Shown piece by piece: positions 1 through 9,806 of a stretch of 64,000 nt of DNA. A program made the position numbers and the translations under genes. Each line of letters begins with the position of its first letter. Position 1 is the first letter of the stretch. The notes beneath the pieces were generated by a model. It saw nothing but the letters and a program-made list of their open reading frames with translations. It was not told where the DNA came from and did not search any database. Source of the DNA: Nodosilinea sp. FACHB-131 (GTDB lineage: Bacteria; Cyanobacteriota; Cyanobacteriia; Phormidesmidales; Phormidesmidaceae); the NCBI RefSeq assembly GCF_014695395.1, contig NZ_JACJOF010000035.1:1-64000 (forward strand), given 5' to 3'.

Positions 1-50
1 ATGGCGTCGATGACCTTTTGCCTCAAATCGAGGCTGTAGGGTTTGGGCAT
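1..50 (-). mobile_element. IS630-family transposase, N-terminal fragment cut by the window edge
   Basis: Reading leftward from an ATG at 50 to the window edge gives MPKPYSLDLRQKVIDA, which is the characteristic start of cyanobacterial IS630/Tc1-mariner-type transposases (MPKPYS-DLR-KV). In the family this segment opens an N-terminal helix-turn-helix that recognises the terminal repeats. Only 16 residues are visible, so intactness cannot be judged. Upstream of the start, 80-96 carries the sequence gcttacgtcctaactca, resembling ends of many cyanobacterial insertion sequences, so the element's terminus may lie near 95-120; this is inference. No product of the element beyond this fragment is in the window. 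Confidence 0.75.
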
Positions 51-324
51 AGCACTTGGAGGAAAATGTCTCTGCTTATAGCTTACGTCCTAACTCACAT
101 GGCTGTAGCTATACTTCGGTGCTGCTGGTCCTGGTCAATCCAGAGCCAGGACAAGATAACTGGGAGTCACCACCCAGGCTTCCTCACATGCCCCGCGAAG
201 AACTACTTTCTTGGTGGCAGCCAGTGCTGTGAGTTAGCGGTCTAGAACGCGAGGAAATCGCTGGAAAACTGTGAATTGTCCAAAAAGGACGAATCCGAGT
301 ACGCCTAGAGCCACAATGAGTGCG

Positions 325-3300
325 TCATCCAGCCGATGCCGCTTTATTTACGACGGGATGCTGCTCTAGCACCTTGGCCAGGTACTGGCCGGTGTAAGAA
401 CCAGCCATCTGAGCTACCACCTCGGGGGTGCCCACTGCAATCAGCTCGCCACCGCGATCGCCCCCCTCCGGCCCCAGGTCCACAATCCAGTCGGCGCAGC
501 GAATGACGTCCAGGTTGTGCTCAATCATCAGCACCGAGTTGCCCTTGTCCACCAGACGCTGCACCACGTCCAGCAGCTTGTGCACGTCGTAGAACGACAG
601 CCCCGTGGTCGGTTCGTCAATCAGGTACAGGGTTTTGCCGGTCGAGCGGCGGGCCAGCTCTGAGGCCAGCTTCATCCGCTGGGCCTCGCCACCGGAGAGG
701 GTGGGGGCTGTCTGCCCCAGGCGAATGTAGCCCAGACCCACATCCACCATGGTTTGCAGCCGGCTGGCGGCCTGAGGAATATTCTCGAAGAACCCAAGTG
801 CCTCTTCGGCGGTCATATTCAGCACGTCGGAGATATTCTTGCCCTTATAGGTGACTTGCAGAGTGTCGCGGTTGTAGCGCGCTCCCTTGCAGACCTCGCA
901 CTGCACATACACATCAGGGAGAAAATTCATCTCGATCACGTTCACCCCCTGGCCGCCACAGGCCTCGCAGCGCCCGCCCTTAACGTTAAAGGAGAACTGC
1001 CCCGCTTTATAACCTCGCGCCTTGGCCTCGATGGTTTCGGTGAACAGGTTGCGGATGACGTCGAACACGCCGGTATAGGTGGCAGGGTTGGAGCGGGGCG
1101 TGCGCCCGATCGGCGACTGGTCAATGACGATCACCTTATCTAGCGCCTTGAGCCCGTCCAGCTTGTCCATGTGCTTGGGGAAGGGCACCTTGCTGCCAAA
1201 GTGGTGCTGAAGGGCCGGGTAGAGCAACTCGTTTACCAGGGTCGATTTGCCCGAGCCCGAGACGCCAGTGATGCACACCAAGGCCCCCAGGGGCAGTTCG
1301 ACATCCAGATTTTTGAGGTTGTTGCGGCGAACATTTTTCAGGGTAAGCGATCGCCCATTCCCCGGCCGCCGCTCTGCCGGCGTAGGAATTGACATCCGCC
1401 CCGACAGGTAGGCTCCCGTGAGGGAATCCTTCGCCGTCATCAGGGTTTTGAGATCGCCCTCGGCGACGATCGCCCCGCCGTGCACCCCCGCCCCAGGGCC
1501 AATATCAACTAAATAATCGGCGGCTCTGATCGTGTCTTCGTCGTGCTCCACGACAATGAGCGTATTGCCCAGGTCGCGCAGGCGGTGCAGGGTGTTGAGC
1601 AGGCGATCGTTGTCGCGCTGGTGCAGACCAATGCTGGGCTCATCCAGCACGTAGAGCACTCCGGTGAGGCCTGAGCCGATCTGGGTGGCCAGACGAATGC
1701 GCTGGGCCTCGCCCCCAGACAAGGTCATGGCGGTGCGGTGCAGGGTTAGGTAGTCTAAGCCCACATCCATCATGAATTGCAAGCGGGCGCGAATCTCGCG
1801 CAGCACCAGTGCCCCGATCTGGAGCTGCCGGGCCGAGAGCTTGGGGGCCTCGCCCTCTTCGCCCACTAGGTTGCGAATGCGGCTGAGGCACTCGCGAATG
1901 GAGACGTTGGTGAGGTCGCTGATCGAGTGAGGGCCAATCCGCACCGCGTTCGATTCGGGCTTGAGCCGGGTGCCGTGGCAGACCTCGCAGGGCTGGTCAA
2001 TCAGGTATTTTTCGAGCTTTTGCTTGTGCAGCTCGGAGGTGGCGTCTTTATACTGCCGGTCGAGAATGGGCAGCACCCCCTCGTACTGCCGCTGGTAGCC
2101 CTTGCGCTCGCGGTAGCGGGAGTCTGACTCAATGTAGATTTTCTCGTCGCTGCCATAGAGCACGATGTGCTGCTGCTCGGGGGTGAGCTGATCCCACCGG
2201 CTCTGGATCTCAAAGCCAAAGGCCTGACCGACGCTGTAGAGCAGCGAGAAGTAGTAGGTGTTGTCTTTTTCCGACCAGGGGGCGATCGCCGCGTAGACCG
2301 GCAGGGCCGGATCCGGCACCACCAGCTCCGCTGAAAAGGTGCGCAGGCTGCCCAACCCGTGGCAGTGGGGGCAGGCCCCATAGGGCGAGTTAAACGAGAA
2401 TAACCGGGGCGACAGTTCCTCCATCACCGCGCCGTGCTCGGGGCAGGCGAAGTTTTCGGAGAACACCAGCTCCTTGGGCTGGCCGTAGCTGCCTTCGGCC
2501 TCGGCGGCCTGGGGCAGGCGGTCGGTTAGCGACACGACGTTGCTGCCCGGCTCTGTAGTAGCCGTCTCCTGGGGCTTCTCCGCCAGAATCTCGATCATCG
2601 CGATCCCCTCCGATCGCTTCAGGCAGGTGCGCAGCGAATCGGCCAGGCGATCTTGCAGGCCCTCTTTCTTCACCAGGCGATCGACCACCACCTCAATGTT
2701 GTGGCTGTAGTTTTTGTCGAGTTCAATGTTATCGGTCAGCTCGCGCAGTTCGCCGTTGACCCGCACCCGCACAAACCCCTCAGAGGCCAGGCTAGAGAGC
2801 AGCTTTTTGTGGGTGCCCTTTTTGCCCCGCACTACGGGGGCGAGAATTTGGAAGCGGGTGCGATCGGGCAGGGCCATGACCCGATCGATCATTTGGTCGA
2901 TGGATTGCGGGGAGATGCTGCGATCGCAGATCGGACAGTGGGGATCGCCCGCCCGCCCGTAGAGCAAGCGCAGGTAGTCGTAGATTTCAGTGACCGTACC
3001 CACGGTCGAGCGCGGGTTGTGGGAAGTCGATTTTTGGTCAATGGAAATGGCTGGGCTCAGCCCCTCGATCGCGTCCACATCGGGCTTATCTACCTGGCCA
3101 AGGAATTGGCGAGCGTAGGCGCTGAGGGACTCCACATAGCGGCGCTGCCCTTCGGCAAAAATAGTGTCAAAGGCCAGGGATGACTTGCCCGAACCAGAAA
3201 CCCCCGTAAACACAATCAGCTTGTTGCGAGGAATCTCCAGGTCCAGATTCTTCAGGTTGTGCTGCCGGGCTCCCCGAATGCGAATGACGTTGTCGTCAAT

Positions 3301-3405
3301 GGCGGCGTGGTGGTGGGCGAGGCCGGTGTGCTGGTTGCCATTGGTGGACGCTCGGCCTTTGCTAGAGGCAGCGGTTTTCTTGGCGGAAGCGTCCGATTTG
3401 GGCAT
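325..3405 (-). CDS. uvrA: UvrABC excinuclease subunit A
   Basis: UvrA is the damage-recognition ATPase of nucleotide excision repair; a dimer loads UvrB on damaged DNA in the cytoplasm. The 1,026-residue product has two ABC modules. The first has a Walker A GVSGSGKSS near residue 70 and signature LSGGEAQRIRLATQIGSG near 560; the second has GVSGSGKST near 710 and LSGGEAQRMKLASELARRS near 900, with LIDEPTTGL after it. Zinc-binding cysteine pairs are visible (CPICDR, CPHCHG, CEVCHG, CEACGG, CEVCKG). It is somewhat longer than the usual 940-980 residues because of a Lys/Ala/Ser-rich N-terminal extension of about 38 residues before the conserved VIRIRGARQHNLKNL. It stands alone, not next to other uvr genes. 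Confidence 0.98.
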   Translation of the reverse strand: MPKSDASAKKTAASSKGRASTNGNQHTGLAHHHAAIDDNVIRIRGARQHNLKNLDLEIPRNKLIVFTGVSGSGKSSLAFDTIFAEGQRRYVESLSAYARQFLGQVDKPDVDAIEGLSPAISIDQKSTSHNPRSTVGTVTEIYDYLRLLYGRAGDPHCPICDRSISPQSIDQMIDRVMALPDRTRFQILAPVVRGKKGTHKKLLSSLASEGFVRVRVNGELRELTDNIELDKNYSHNIEVVVDRLVKKEGLQDRLADSLRTCLKRSEGIAMIEILAEKPQETATTEPGSNVVSLTDRLPQAAEAEGSYGQPKELVFSENFACPEHGAVMEELSPRLFSFNSPYGACPHCHGLGSLRTFSAELVVPDPALPVYAAIAPWSEKDNTYYFSLLYSVGQAFGFEIQSRWDQLTPEQQHIVLYGSDEKIYIESDSRYRERKGYQRQYEGVLPILDRQYKDATSELHKQKLEKYLIDQPCEVCHGTRLKPESNAVRIGPHSISDLTNVSIRECLSRIRNLVGEEGEAPKLSARQLQIGALVLREIRARLQFMMDVGLDYLTLHRTAMTLSGGEAQRIRLATQIGSGLTGVLYVLDEPSIGLHQRDNDRLLNTLHRLRDLGNTLIVVEHDEDTIRAADYLVDIGPGAGVHGGAIVAEGDLKTLMTAKDSLTGAYLSGRMSIPTPAERRPGNGRSLTLKNVRRNNLKNLDVELPLGALVCITGVSGSGKSTLVNELLYPALQHHFGSKVPFPKHMDKLDGLKALDKVIVIDQSPIGRTPRSNPATYTGVFDVIRNLFTETIEAKARGYKAGQFSFNVKGGRCEACGGQGVNVIEMNFLPDVYVQCEVCKGARYNRDTLQVTYKGKNISDVLNMTAEEALGFFENIPQAASRLQTMVDVGLGYIRLGQTAPTLSGGEAQRMKLASELARRSTGKTLYLIDEPTTGLSFYDVHKLLDVVQRLVDKGNSVLMIEHNLDVIRCADWIVDLGPEGGDRGGELIAVGTPEVVAQMAGSYTGQYLAKVLEQHPVVNKAASAG

Positions 3406-4469
3406 ATCTGGGGGCTTAGTGAAAACGCTTTATCAATTTAACATTTATAAACACTTGTCAAGGTTGTCACCACGGGGGATGGGGCGCTAGCCGCCAACCC
3501 AGTAAAGGTCCTTAGATGCATTGATCCCCGCTACGGACTTAGCAGGCGCTCCGCACTATTAATATCGATCGCCTTCCGCAATCCTCGAACCGTGGGGGTG
3601 ACTAGGCGGCATCGGAGTAGGCAAGCGACTTTTCGATGAGGCTGGTGGACAGACAGGCGAAGTAGGGCATCGCATCGATGGGCGATCGCCAGTCGCTCAG
3701 CTAAGGACTCACCCACGGTAGGGGCAACCCATCCGGTTGAATGCACCAGAGCTTCAGAGAAGGTATTAAAAATGCGGTATACAGTAGAGCACTTTGCTAG
3801 TCGATGTTGACGTAAGCTAAGACCCTACAATGTAGGATCCATAAGAAAACCCAACGCCGTCAACCACTGAGGCCGCTGTTGTCACACTTATCAGCTCGGG
3901 TTAACCTTGGGCCTAACGTTCCCTTAACGTTCGCTGCTCAATGGTGAAGGAACCATATGGCTAAGGTTTGTAAACACTAATACGGGGGCGATCGCCGGTA
4001 AAAATTGATTTGGCGTGCCAACTTTACAGATCACTAATTAAGTTCTGTTTCTTTGGACCACTTTGAGTCCTGAAATTTCTTACGTTGACAGTGATGTCTG
4101 GAAGCCTCGCTTATTTTGCTGCCGGATGTTACTCAAGAGAGAAGTCAAGTAACTAGATCACCCCTCAACTAATGAAAGCAAAGGCAATCGTTGCGATTAA
4201 CCGACTTGAGTTGTAAACTTGGCACAGCTTTAGTGTAGCACTCATATTTCTTGCCAGAGGCACGGGTGAGTGCACACAAAGGACCCCTAAGGAAAGCTTA
4301 AACTGTCAAGATACAATCAAGGTTGCAGATTATTTCATCAAAACTTTAGAGTATATAGTCTGGCAATTGCAGAATTGACCGTAAAGACTTTTATGTCTAT
4401 TAATCATGCTCTAAAGAGCGAAGGCCATCCCTTTAAGTCCATTAAATTTTATTAGAAAGAGAGCCAGGT
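3406..4469. other. Long gene-free stretch before the GT61 gene
   Basis: About 1.06 kb without a convincing gene. The part nearest uvrA holds its probable promoter. The rest becomes AT-rich toward 4300-4469 and has no long reading frame with cyanobacterial codon use, no tRNA-like fold and no obvious transposase fragment. The last 100 bases should contain the promoter of the glycosyltransferase gene, but no consensus stands out. Confidence 0.6.
3435..3461 (-). promoter_or_regulatory. uvrA: Possible sigma-70-type promoter of uvrA
   Basis: On the minus strand a perfect TTGACA (3461-3456) lies about 50 bases before the uvrA start, followed by the AT-rich run AGTGTTTATAAATGT and then TAAATT (3440-3435). 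The 15-base spacing is short for a classical promoter, so the -10 assignment is uncertain; a TATAAA at 3449-3444 is an alternative. Confidence 0.3.
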
Positions 4470-5594
4470 ATGGGGTTGTCATTTGTTGAAGTTCTGCCTG
4501 AGATAAAAATTCCTGCTTCAATGATTTTTTCTCACCCCACGGCGCTAGGAGATACGTTGCGCCCTGCAATTGAAAGAATATTTCTTCCTGAGGAATGCTT
4601 ACATCCCTTACAGGTCAAAATCGACGTCAAAACCGGCCAGACTGGCCCTAGAAAACCAGGTTCTAAACGCTCTAAACTCTATAAAGCACTTTGCAAAGCT
4701 GTAAAGGGGACTCAGGTATTAGACTATCCAGAAAACTTTTTGTTTGATGGTCGACCAGAGCTAGATACCAACATAGGGCACATCATTGAAAACTTGGCGG
4801 CTCCGGCTTTGCTGGCAAAGCAAATGCTGAGTAAGCGTTTGGGCCAAGACGTAAATGTTCACGTCATTCTTAGAGAACGAGCACCGAATTTGGCTCGTGA
4901 AGTCTTTGAGACGTTGAGTATTCCAGTAATTTACACCGATGATAGCGTCTATGGCGAAGTGATCTCTATGTCAGTCGCTCGCTCTGATGCAGCAACTGGT
5001 ACAGAAGCACCCCAGTTCTTCCCGATCATCAATCAAAAACTAGTTGCTGAGATTGATTCAAAGCTTTACAACCTCCATGCAGCTCTGTTTAACGAGGTTG
5101 AGTTTTCGGGCTATGAGCCTTTGGAGGCCGAGAAAATTTTTATTCCTCGTAGAGGAAGTCGCTGTTTACTTAACAACGACGAAGTAGTCCAGTTTCTCGA
5201 AGAAAAGGGCTTCAAAACTTACTACTTCGAAGACTTAACCTGTGCCCAAAAATGGTCGATTACCCGCGATGTCAAGGTCGTGGTAGCTGTCCATGGTGCC
5301 GCCCTTAGCCATATGGCTTTTAATCGCTTGGGGCTGCAAAATCCTGAGCTGCTCGGTAGCGGAGTTAAAGTAGTCGAACTTTACTCTCCGGGGTGGTCAA
5401 GTCGCTGGGCTCATCGCCGCCATGTCAGTGGGTTGAATGGGCAGTGGTGCGGTGTTCGTGGTCAGGTTACCCCAGAGTTTTTGAAGACTATAGACTTTCC
5501 TAAGCTGCCCAATGGGGTTGTTCGACCGTCGCCAAACTCCTTCAAGATTGACTGTGCATCTCTTCAAATGGCGCTTGATTATTTAGACGCTTAA
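4470..5594 (+). CDS. Glycosyltransferase family 61 protein (DUF563)
   Basis: A 374-residue protein whose C-terminal half shows the DUF563/GT61 pattern: IPRRGSRCLLNNDEVVQFL near 230, a strand-helix GFKTYYFEDLTCAQK, then VVVAVHGAALSHMAF near 272-286, where family members have a GPHGAGLTN-type loop for the nucleotide sugar. Such enzymes transfer xylose or other sugars to glycans; bacterial ones usually sit in surface polysaccharide loci. The start is preceded by agaaagagagccaggt, a reasonable ribosome site. The gene stands alone between a 1-kb gene-free stretch and oppositely oriented ycf46, and its base composition is more AT-rich than neighbours, which suggests acquisition. Substrate unknown. 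Confidence 0.8.
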   Translation: MGLSFVEVLPEIKIPASMIFSHPTALGDTLRPAIERIFLPEECLHPLQVKIDVKTGQTGPRKPGSKRSKLYKALCKAVKGTQVLDYPENFLFDGRPELDTNIGHIIENLAAPALLAKQMLSKRLGQDVNVHVILRERAPNLAREVFETLSIPVIYTDDSVYGEVISMSVARSDAATGTEAPQFFPIINQKLVAEIDSKLYNLHAALFNEVEFSGYEPLEAEKIFIPRRGSRCLLNNDEVVQFLEEKGFKTYYFEDLTCAQKWSITRDVKVVVAVHGAALSHMAFNRLGLQNPELLGSGVKVVELYSPGWSSRWAHRRHVSGLNGQWCGVRGQVTPEFLKTIDFPKLPNGVVRPSPNSFKIDCASLQMALDYLDA

Positions 5595-5725
5595 ATCACC
5601 AAGCTTTGATGAATTTCCACGCGTCAGGTTGGTTCTGTTGACTTTTGAGATGTGGTTTGGCAGGACGTGAATGGCTCATTGGTAGTTCGCCAATAACCGT
5701 GAGTCTAAATAGGGCACAAGCGTTG

Positions 5726-7258
5726 CTATCGCGCTGCTACAAACCTTTCCCGAGCTGTGGTTCGCAGCCGCTGGATGTCTTCTCGACGGGTAACTGACAG
5801 GGGAACAGTGCGTTTAATCTCTTCGAGCAGCAGGGTAGTGTCGGCGGGGCGATTTTCGTAGAGCGCTTGGTAGTGGGCGGTGATGATTGCCTGTTCAATT
5901 TCGGCTCCGCTGAAGCCTTCGGTGGCAACGACCAATTCGCTGAGATCAAAGGTTTTAGTACCGTGCTGCCGTCGCCCTAGGTGAATGTGCAGGATGGCAT
6001 GGCGCTCGTCGGCCTCGGGCAGATCGACAAAGAAAATTTCGTCAAAGCGGCCTTTGCGCAGCAGTTCTGGTGGAATGGCTGAAATGTCATTGGCGGTGGC
6101 TACGACAAAAATTTCCTGAGATTTTTCTTGGAGCCAAGTGAGGAAGTAGCCGAATAGACGACGGCTAAGCCCGCCATCGGCTTCGCTGCTGCTTTGACCC
6201 ATGCTCTTTTCGATCTCGTCGATCCACAGGATGCAGGGGGCCATGCTTTCGGCCATGGTGACGGCGCGGCGGAAGTTTTTGTCGGACTCGCCGATGTACT
6301 TGTCGTAGAGGCGGCCGGCATCGAGCTTGAGCAGGGGCAGACTCCACTGTCGGGCGATGGTTTTGGCGGCCAACGACTTACCACAGCCTTGAATGCCCAC
6401 GATCAAAATGCCTTTGGGAGCAGGCAGGTTGTATTGACGAGCTTGGGGTGTAAAGCCCACTTTGGCGTAGGCTAACCAGCGCTTGAGCCCCTCAAACCCA
6501 CCTAGCTCGGCCAGGTTGGTTTCGGGCGGAAAGTAGTCGAGTAGACCCTCTTCGTGAATCACTCGGGCCTTGCGCTCCAGTACCCACTTCACATCACTGA
6601 CATCGAGTTTGCTGTCATGCCGAGCCGCATAGGATACGACTTTTCGAGCTTGGTGTAGGGTCATGCCCTGGAGAGCTGACACCAAGGCTCGAACATCATC
6701 CGGATTTAAATTAATTGCGACTTGACCTTGGAGGGTCTTCACTGTCTCGGAAATAGCTTTATAGAGTTCTTCGGGTTCGGGCAGCTTGATATCTACATAG
6801 ACAGCGTTCTGTGCAATGGTTAGCGGCAGAGCATAGCCGCTGCCGCTGAGCACCAGCGTTGAGCTGTTGAAAGAAAACTGTTGGGATACTTCTCGAAACT
6901 GACGGGCAACTACCGGATCTTTGAGGTGTTCAGCGAAGTCTTTGAGCCAAAAGATGGCCTTGAAGCTCATCTCTTGAATGTGGCGCAGCATGTCGAGGGG
7001 TTCGGTGGTTTTGGGCAGGGCTTGACCGCGCTTGGTGCCGGGGGGCGCATACTCGTTTTGCCAGCGGTGGTCGGGGCTGACGGGCGATCGCATCAGCCCC
7101 TGGGCAACGCTCCACTCGAATACAGCCATCTGCATGTCAGTGCAGGCGGCGCTAATCAACCCCTGTACCCGTTCTTCTTCTACCGTGTCGATGACTATGA
7201 CCGGGTGAAAGGAGGTCACCAGAGTTTGAAAATGCTGCACGCTGGCCTTAAAAGACAT
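5726..7258 (-). CDS. ycf46: Ycf46-type AAA ATPase
   Basis: A AAA-family ATPase matching the Ycf46 proteins of cyanobacteria and red-algal plastids. The N-terminal half (from [14 protein letters not shown]) has no catalytic motif; the C-terminal half holds Walker A GIQGCGKS, Walker [12 protein letters not shown], sensor 1 VVATAND and the arginine-finger region [11 protein letters not shown]. In Synechocystis the family has been linked to inorganic-carbon and CO2-related regulation; the precise role is open. The frame is open to 7360, but I place the start at 7258 because the family begins at MSFKA; the extra 34 residues are atypical and would overlap the upstream gene by 17 bases. It follows the DUF1361 gene on the same strand and may share its transcript. 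Confidence 0.9.
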   Translation of the reverse strand: MSFKASVQHFQTLVTSFHPVIVIDTVEEERVQGLISAACTDMQMAVFEWSVAQGLMRSPVSPDHRWQNEYAPPGTKRGQALPKTTEPLDMLRHIQEMSFKAIFWLKDFAEHLKDPVVARQFREVSQQFSFNSSTLVLSGSGYALPLTIAQNAVYVDIKLPEPEELYKAISETVKTLQGQVAINLNPDDVRALVSALQGMTLHQARKVVSYAARHDSKLDVSDVKWVLERKARVIHEEGLLDYFPPETNLAELGGFEGLKRWLAYAKVGFTPQARQYNLPAPKGILIVGIQGCGKSLAAKTIARQWSLPLLKLDAGRLYDKYIGESDKNFRRAVTMAESMAPCILWIDEIEKSMGQSSSEADGGLSRRLFGYFLTWLQEKSQEIFVVATANDISAIPPELLRKGRFDEIFFVDLPEADERHAILHIHLGRRQHGTKTFDLSELVVATEGFSGAEIEQAIITAHYQALYENRPADTTLLLEEIKRTVPLSVTRREDIQRLRTTARERFVAAR

Positions 7259-7343
7259 GGTTGGCAGAAGTAACGTTAGGGCTAATGTGCCCGCTTCTAC
7301 CGGCAATGTCCGCACTGGGCCATCTGGTTGAGGTTGCTCAGGC

Positions 7344-8186
7344 TTAATCGAGCACGTCAATACCCTGACGAGCGTAGCGAATGCGCAGCTTTAGCCCCAG
7401 GGTGATCTGCTTGAGCACCCAGTAGAGGCTGGCCAAAATGATAAAGGTGACAAAAATAACCGCCGCCGGCCGTTTTGACGTGAGCGCATCTAGGGTGTCG
7501 GTAAGCACGCTGGTGGGAGCAGTGACAATATCCCAGCTGTTGAGTCGCAGAAATCGCCCTAGGTAAATGCCTACGGCACACAGGGCGTGGATGGTGAGCT
7601 CAATGGGTAAAATCAACGCTCTGGCACCGTGCTGCTTGAGGTAGCTTGCCAGGTTGAGAATGGAGATCACATAGGCCTCAAACCCCAGTAGAATGGCTGC
7701 TGCGTGTAGGGGAATAAAGACCAGGGCCACCACCCAGACCGGAATTTCCCCAGAACTGGTGCCGCGAATCAGGTGAATGATATCGGTCAGCACATAGGGA
7801 GCGTTGGGTAAAAAGGCGAAGAACACCACCAGCCCCACCCACCAGAGCCAGCCCTTGGGAGTTTGCTGCTTCTTGAAGATTCTGATGGTGAGGGCAGCGG
7901 TCAAGGCGATGACAACCAGCAGCCACAGCAGGGTGGCTGCGCCGCTGGCTTGAAGCAGGTTAAATAGGCCTCGCCCTACGCGGGGCATGCGAGGCAGCAC
8001 CCCTGCCACTCCACAGGCGCCCACCACGATCCCCGCCACCCACCACCATGGCTTTGGTATGGCCTGGCGGCGAAAGAGACCAAAGCTCAGCAGCAGCGGA
8101 ACAAACGCTAAAAATAGGTTCCACAAAATCCAGCCGCTGTAGACGTTGTTAAAGGCGCTGGCGATGTCGAGCAGGAGCCATCTCAT
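7344..8186 (-). CDS. DUF1361 integral membrane protein
   Basis: A 280-residue polytopic membrane protein of the DUF1361 family. At least six hydrophobic segments are visible, including WNLFLAFVPLLLSFGLF near 22-38, ATLLWLLVVIALTAALTIRIF, GWLWWVGLVVFFAFLPNAPYVLTDIIHL and a last one at AAVIFVTFIILASLYWVL. The conserved family core is the FLPNAPYVLTDIIHL motif followed by a DUF1361-type WV-AL-F-PL segment. Function is unknown for the family. It lies directly upstream of ycf46 on the same strand, so the pair may form a two-gene operon. Confidence 0.85.
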   Translation of the reverse strand: MRWLLLDIASAFNNVYSGWILWNLFLAFVPLLLSFGLFRRQAIPKPWWWVAGIVVGACGVAGVLPRMPRVGRGLFNLLQASGAATLLWLLVVIALTAALTIRIFKKQQTPKGWLWWVGLVVFFAFLPNAPYVLTDIIHLIRGTSSGEIPVWVVALVFIPLHAAAILLGFEAYVISILNLASYLKQHGARALILPIELTIHALCAVGIYLGRFLRLNSWDIVTAPTSVLTDTLDALTSKRPAAVIFVTFIILASLYWVLKQITLGLKLRIRYARQGIDVLD

Positions 8187-8330
8187 CGCGGGGTAACTCC
8201 TAAGGCAGATTGGCTTAACCCAATTTAATCGTTAGTGAGCCATGTGTCTGCTTCTGGGCGAGTGGGGATGCGCGATTCTGAAGGCGACCGACCGCGCTAT
8301 AACAGGTAGAGTCTTCAACCCCGCATCTTC

Positions 8331-9806
8331 ATGCCAGATCACACCCAACGTCAGGGCAACACCACCGAGCACATGCTGGGCAACCAGGCCTACACCGCCT
8401 CAGCCCAGTGGCAAACCCTCTACGAACATGACAAGCCCGTGGCCGAGCTGTTTCACGTGGCCTACACCATTGCCAACCAAAACCCAGCCCAGCGACCGAT
8501 TACCTTTGTGTTTAACGGGGGGCCAGGGGCGGCATCGGCCTACCTGCACGTGGGGGCTCTAGGTCCGCGACGGGTGGTGTTTAACTCCGACGGCAGCCTG
8601 CCGCGCCCGCCGGTAGAGGTGGCCGATAACGACGAAAGCTGGCTGAGCTTCACCGATTTAGTTTTTATTGACCCCGTGGGCACGGGCTTTAGCCGCGTTT
8701 TGCCCCAGGACGGCGACAAAGCTGAGAAGTCTGACGATAAGCCCGCCGACAAAGGGGCGGACAAACCCGACGAAAAGGCGAAAAAATTCTGGACGGTCGA
8801 TCGCGACCTCAACGCCCTGGGCGAGTTTATCCAGGGCTATCTCTCGGCTCACCACCGCTGGCTGTCGCCGGTCTTTATCGCCGGGGAGAGCTATGGCGGC
8901 TTTCGGGTGGCGAAGCTTTGTCGCAAGCTTCAGCAAGACTATGGGGTCGGCCTGTGCGGGGCCATTCTGATCTCGCCGGTGATGGAGTTTATGCTGCTGG
9001 AGGGCAACGACTACAGCCTCAGCGGCTGGGCGACGGTAATTCCTTCGATGGCGGCCACGGCGGTCCATCACGGGCAGGTTGATACCACCGACAGCCCCAT
9101 TGCCCACGGGGCCAAGGCCGCCGACTTTGCCCGCAAATCCCTGATTCCGCTGTTGGCTTTAGGCAGCACCGCCTCTGGCGAAGACCAGCAGCGAGTCTTT
9201 GGTCAGCTGGCCCATCTGATTGGCCTGCCGCTGGAGGTGGTGCAGCGCCACCGGGGCCGCATCGACATCGTGGTGTTTGCCCGCGAGCTGCTGCGCCACC
9301 AGCAGCGCATTTTGGGTCTTTACGATGGCTCGGTTACTGCGATCGATCCCTTCCCCGATCGCCTGATGCACGAAGGCACCGACCCCACCCTAGAGGGCAT
9401 CGATCGCTTGTTTACCGGCGCTATCAACAGCCACCTGCGCTCGACTTTGGGCGTAAACACTACCCTGACCTATAACCTGCTCAGTTTTGAGGTGTTTAAG
9501 GCCTGGGAGTTCTTGCCTGAAAGCGAGTATCGCCAGGGCTTTGTGGGTTCGGTAGACGACCTGCGAGTGGGCATGGCCCTCAACCCCTACCTCCAGGTTT
9601 ACATCACCCATGGCATCTACGATCTGGTGACGCCCTACTTTTCCTCAGAGCACCTGAGGGATTTGATGAACCTCAACCCGGATCTACAGCCAAACCTCAC
9701 CCTGCGGCATTTTCAGGGGGGACACATGTTCTACACCTGGGCTGAGTCGCGACAGCTCTGGTTTGAGGACATGCAGCGGTTTTACCAGCGGGCGTCGGGC
9801 AAGTAG
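8331..9806 (+). CDS. S10-family serine carboxypeptidase-like protein
   Basis: A 491-residue alpha/beta-hydrolase of peptidase family S10. Visible motifs are the oxyanion region FNGGPGAASAY near 58-68, FIDPVGTGFS near 110, the nucleophile elbow GESYGGFR near 185 (Ser is the nucleophile), an Asp in THGIYDLVTPY near 427, and a His in FQGGHMFYTW near 465, completing the triad. No signal peptide is evident, so it is predicted cytoplasmic, unusual for S10 enzymes, which are mostly vacuolar or secreted. A Lys/Asp-rich low-complexity insert (about residues 126-149) interrupts the cap region. The gene stands alone, divergent from the DUF1361 gene. Substrate cannot be inferred. Confidence 0.88.
   Translation: MPDHTQRQGNTTEHMLGNQAYTASAQWQTLYEHDKPVAELFHVAYTIANQNPAQRPITFVFNGGPGAASAYLHVGALGPRRVVFNSDGSLPRPPVEVADNDESWLSFTDLVFIDPVGTGFSRVLPQDGDKAEKSDDKPADKGADKPDEKAKKFWTVDRDLNALGEFIQGYLSAHHRWLSPVFIAGESYGGFRVAKLCRKLQQDYGVGLCGAILISPVMEFMLLEGNDYSLSGWATVIPSMAATAVHHGQVDTTDSPIAHGAKAADFARKSLIPLLALGSTASGEDQQRVFGQLAHLIGLPLEVVQRHRGRIDIVVFARELLRHQQRILGLYDGSVTAIDPFPDRLMHEGTDPTLEGIDRLFTGAINSHLRSTLGVNTTLTYNLLSFEVFKAWEFLPESEYRQGFVGSVDDLRVGMALNPYLQVYITHGIYDLVTPYFSSEHLRDLMNLNPDLQPNLTLRHFQGGHMFYTWAESRQLWFEDMQRFYQRASGK

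Noticed and set aside
3531-3746. 71-codon minus-strand frame between uvrA and the GT61 gene
   Set aside because: No ribosome site, no recognisable family, and codon use is irregular; treated as chance.
7259-7360. Longer N-terminus of the Ycf46-type protein
   Set aside because: Would overlap the upstream gene and is not part of the family; internal ATG at 7258 preferred.
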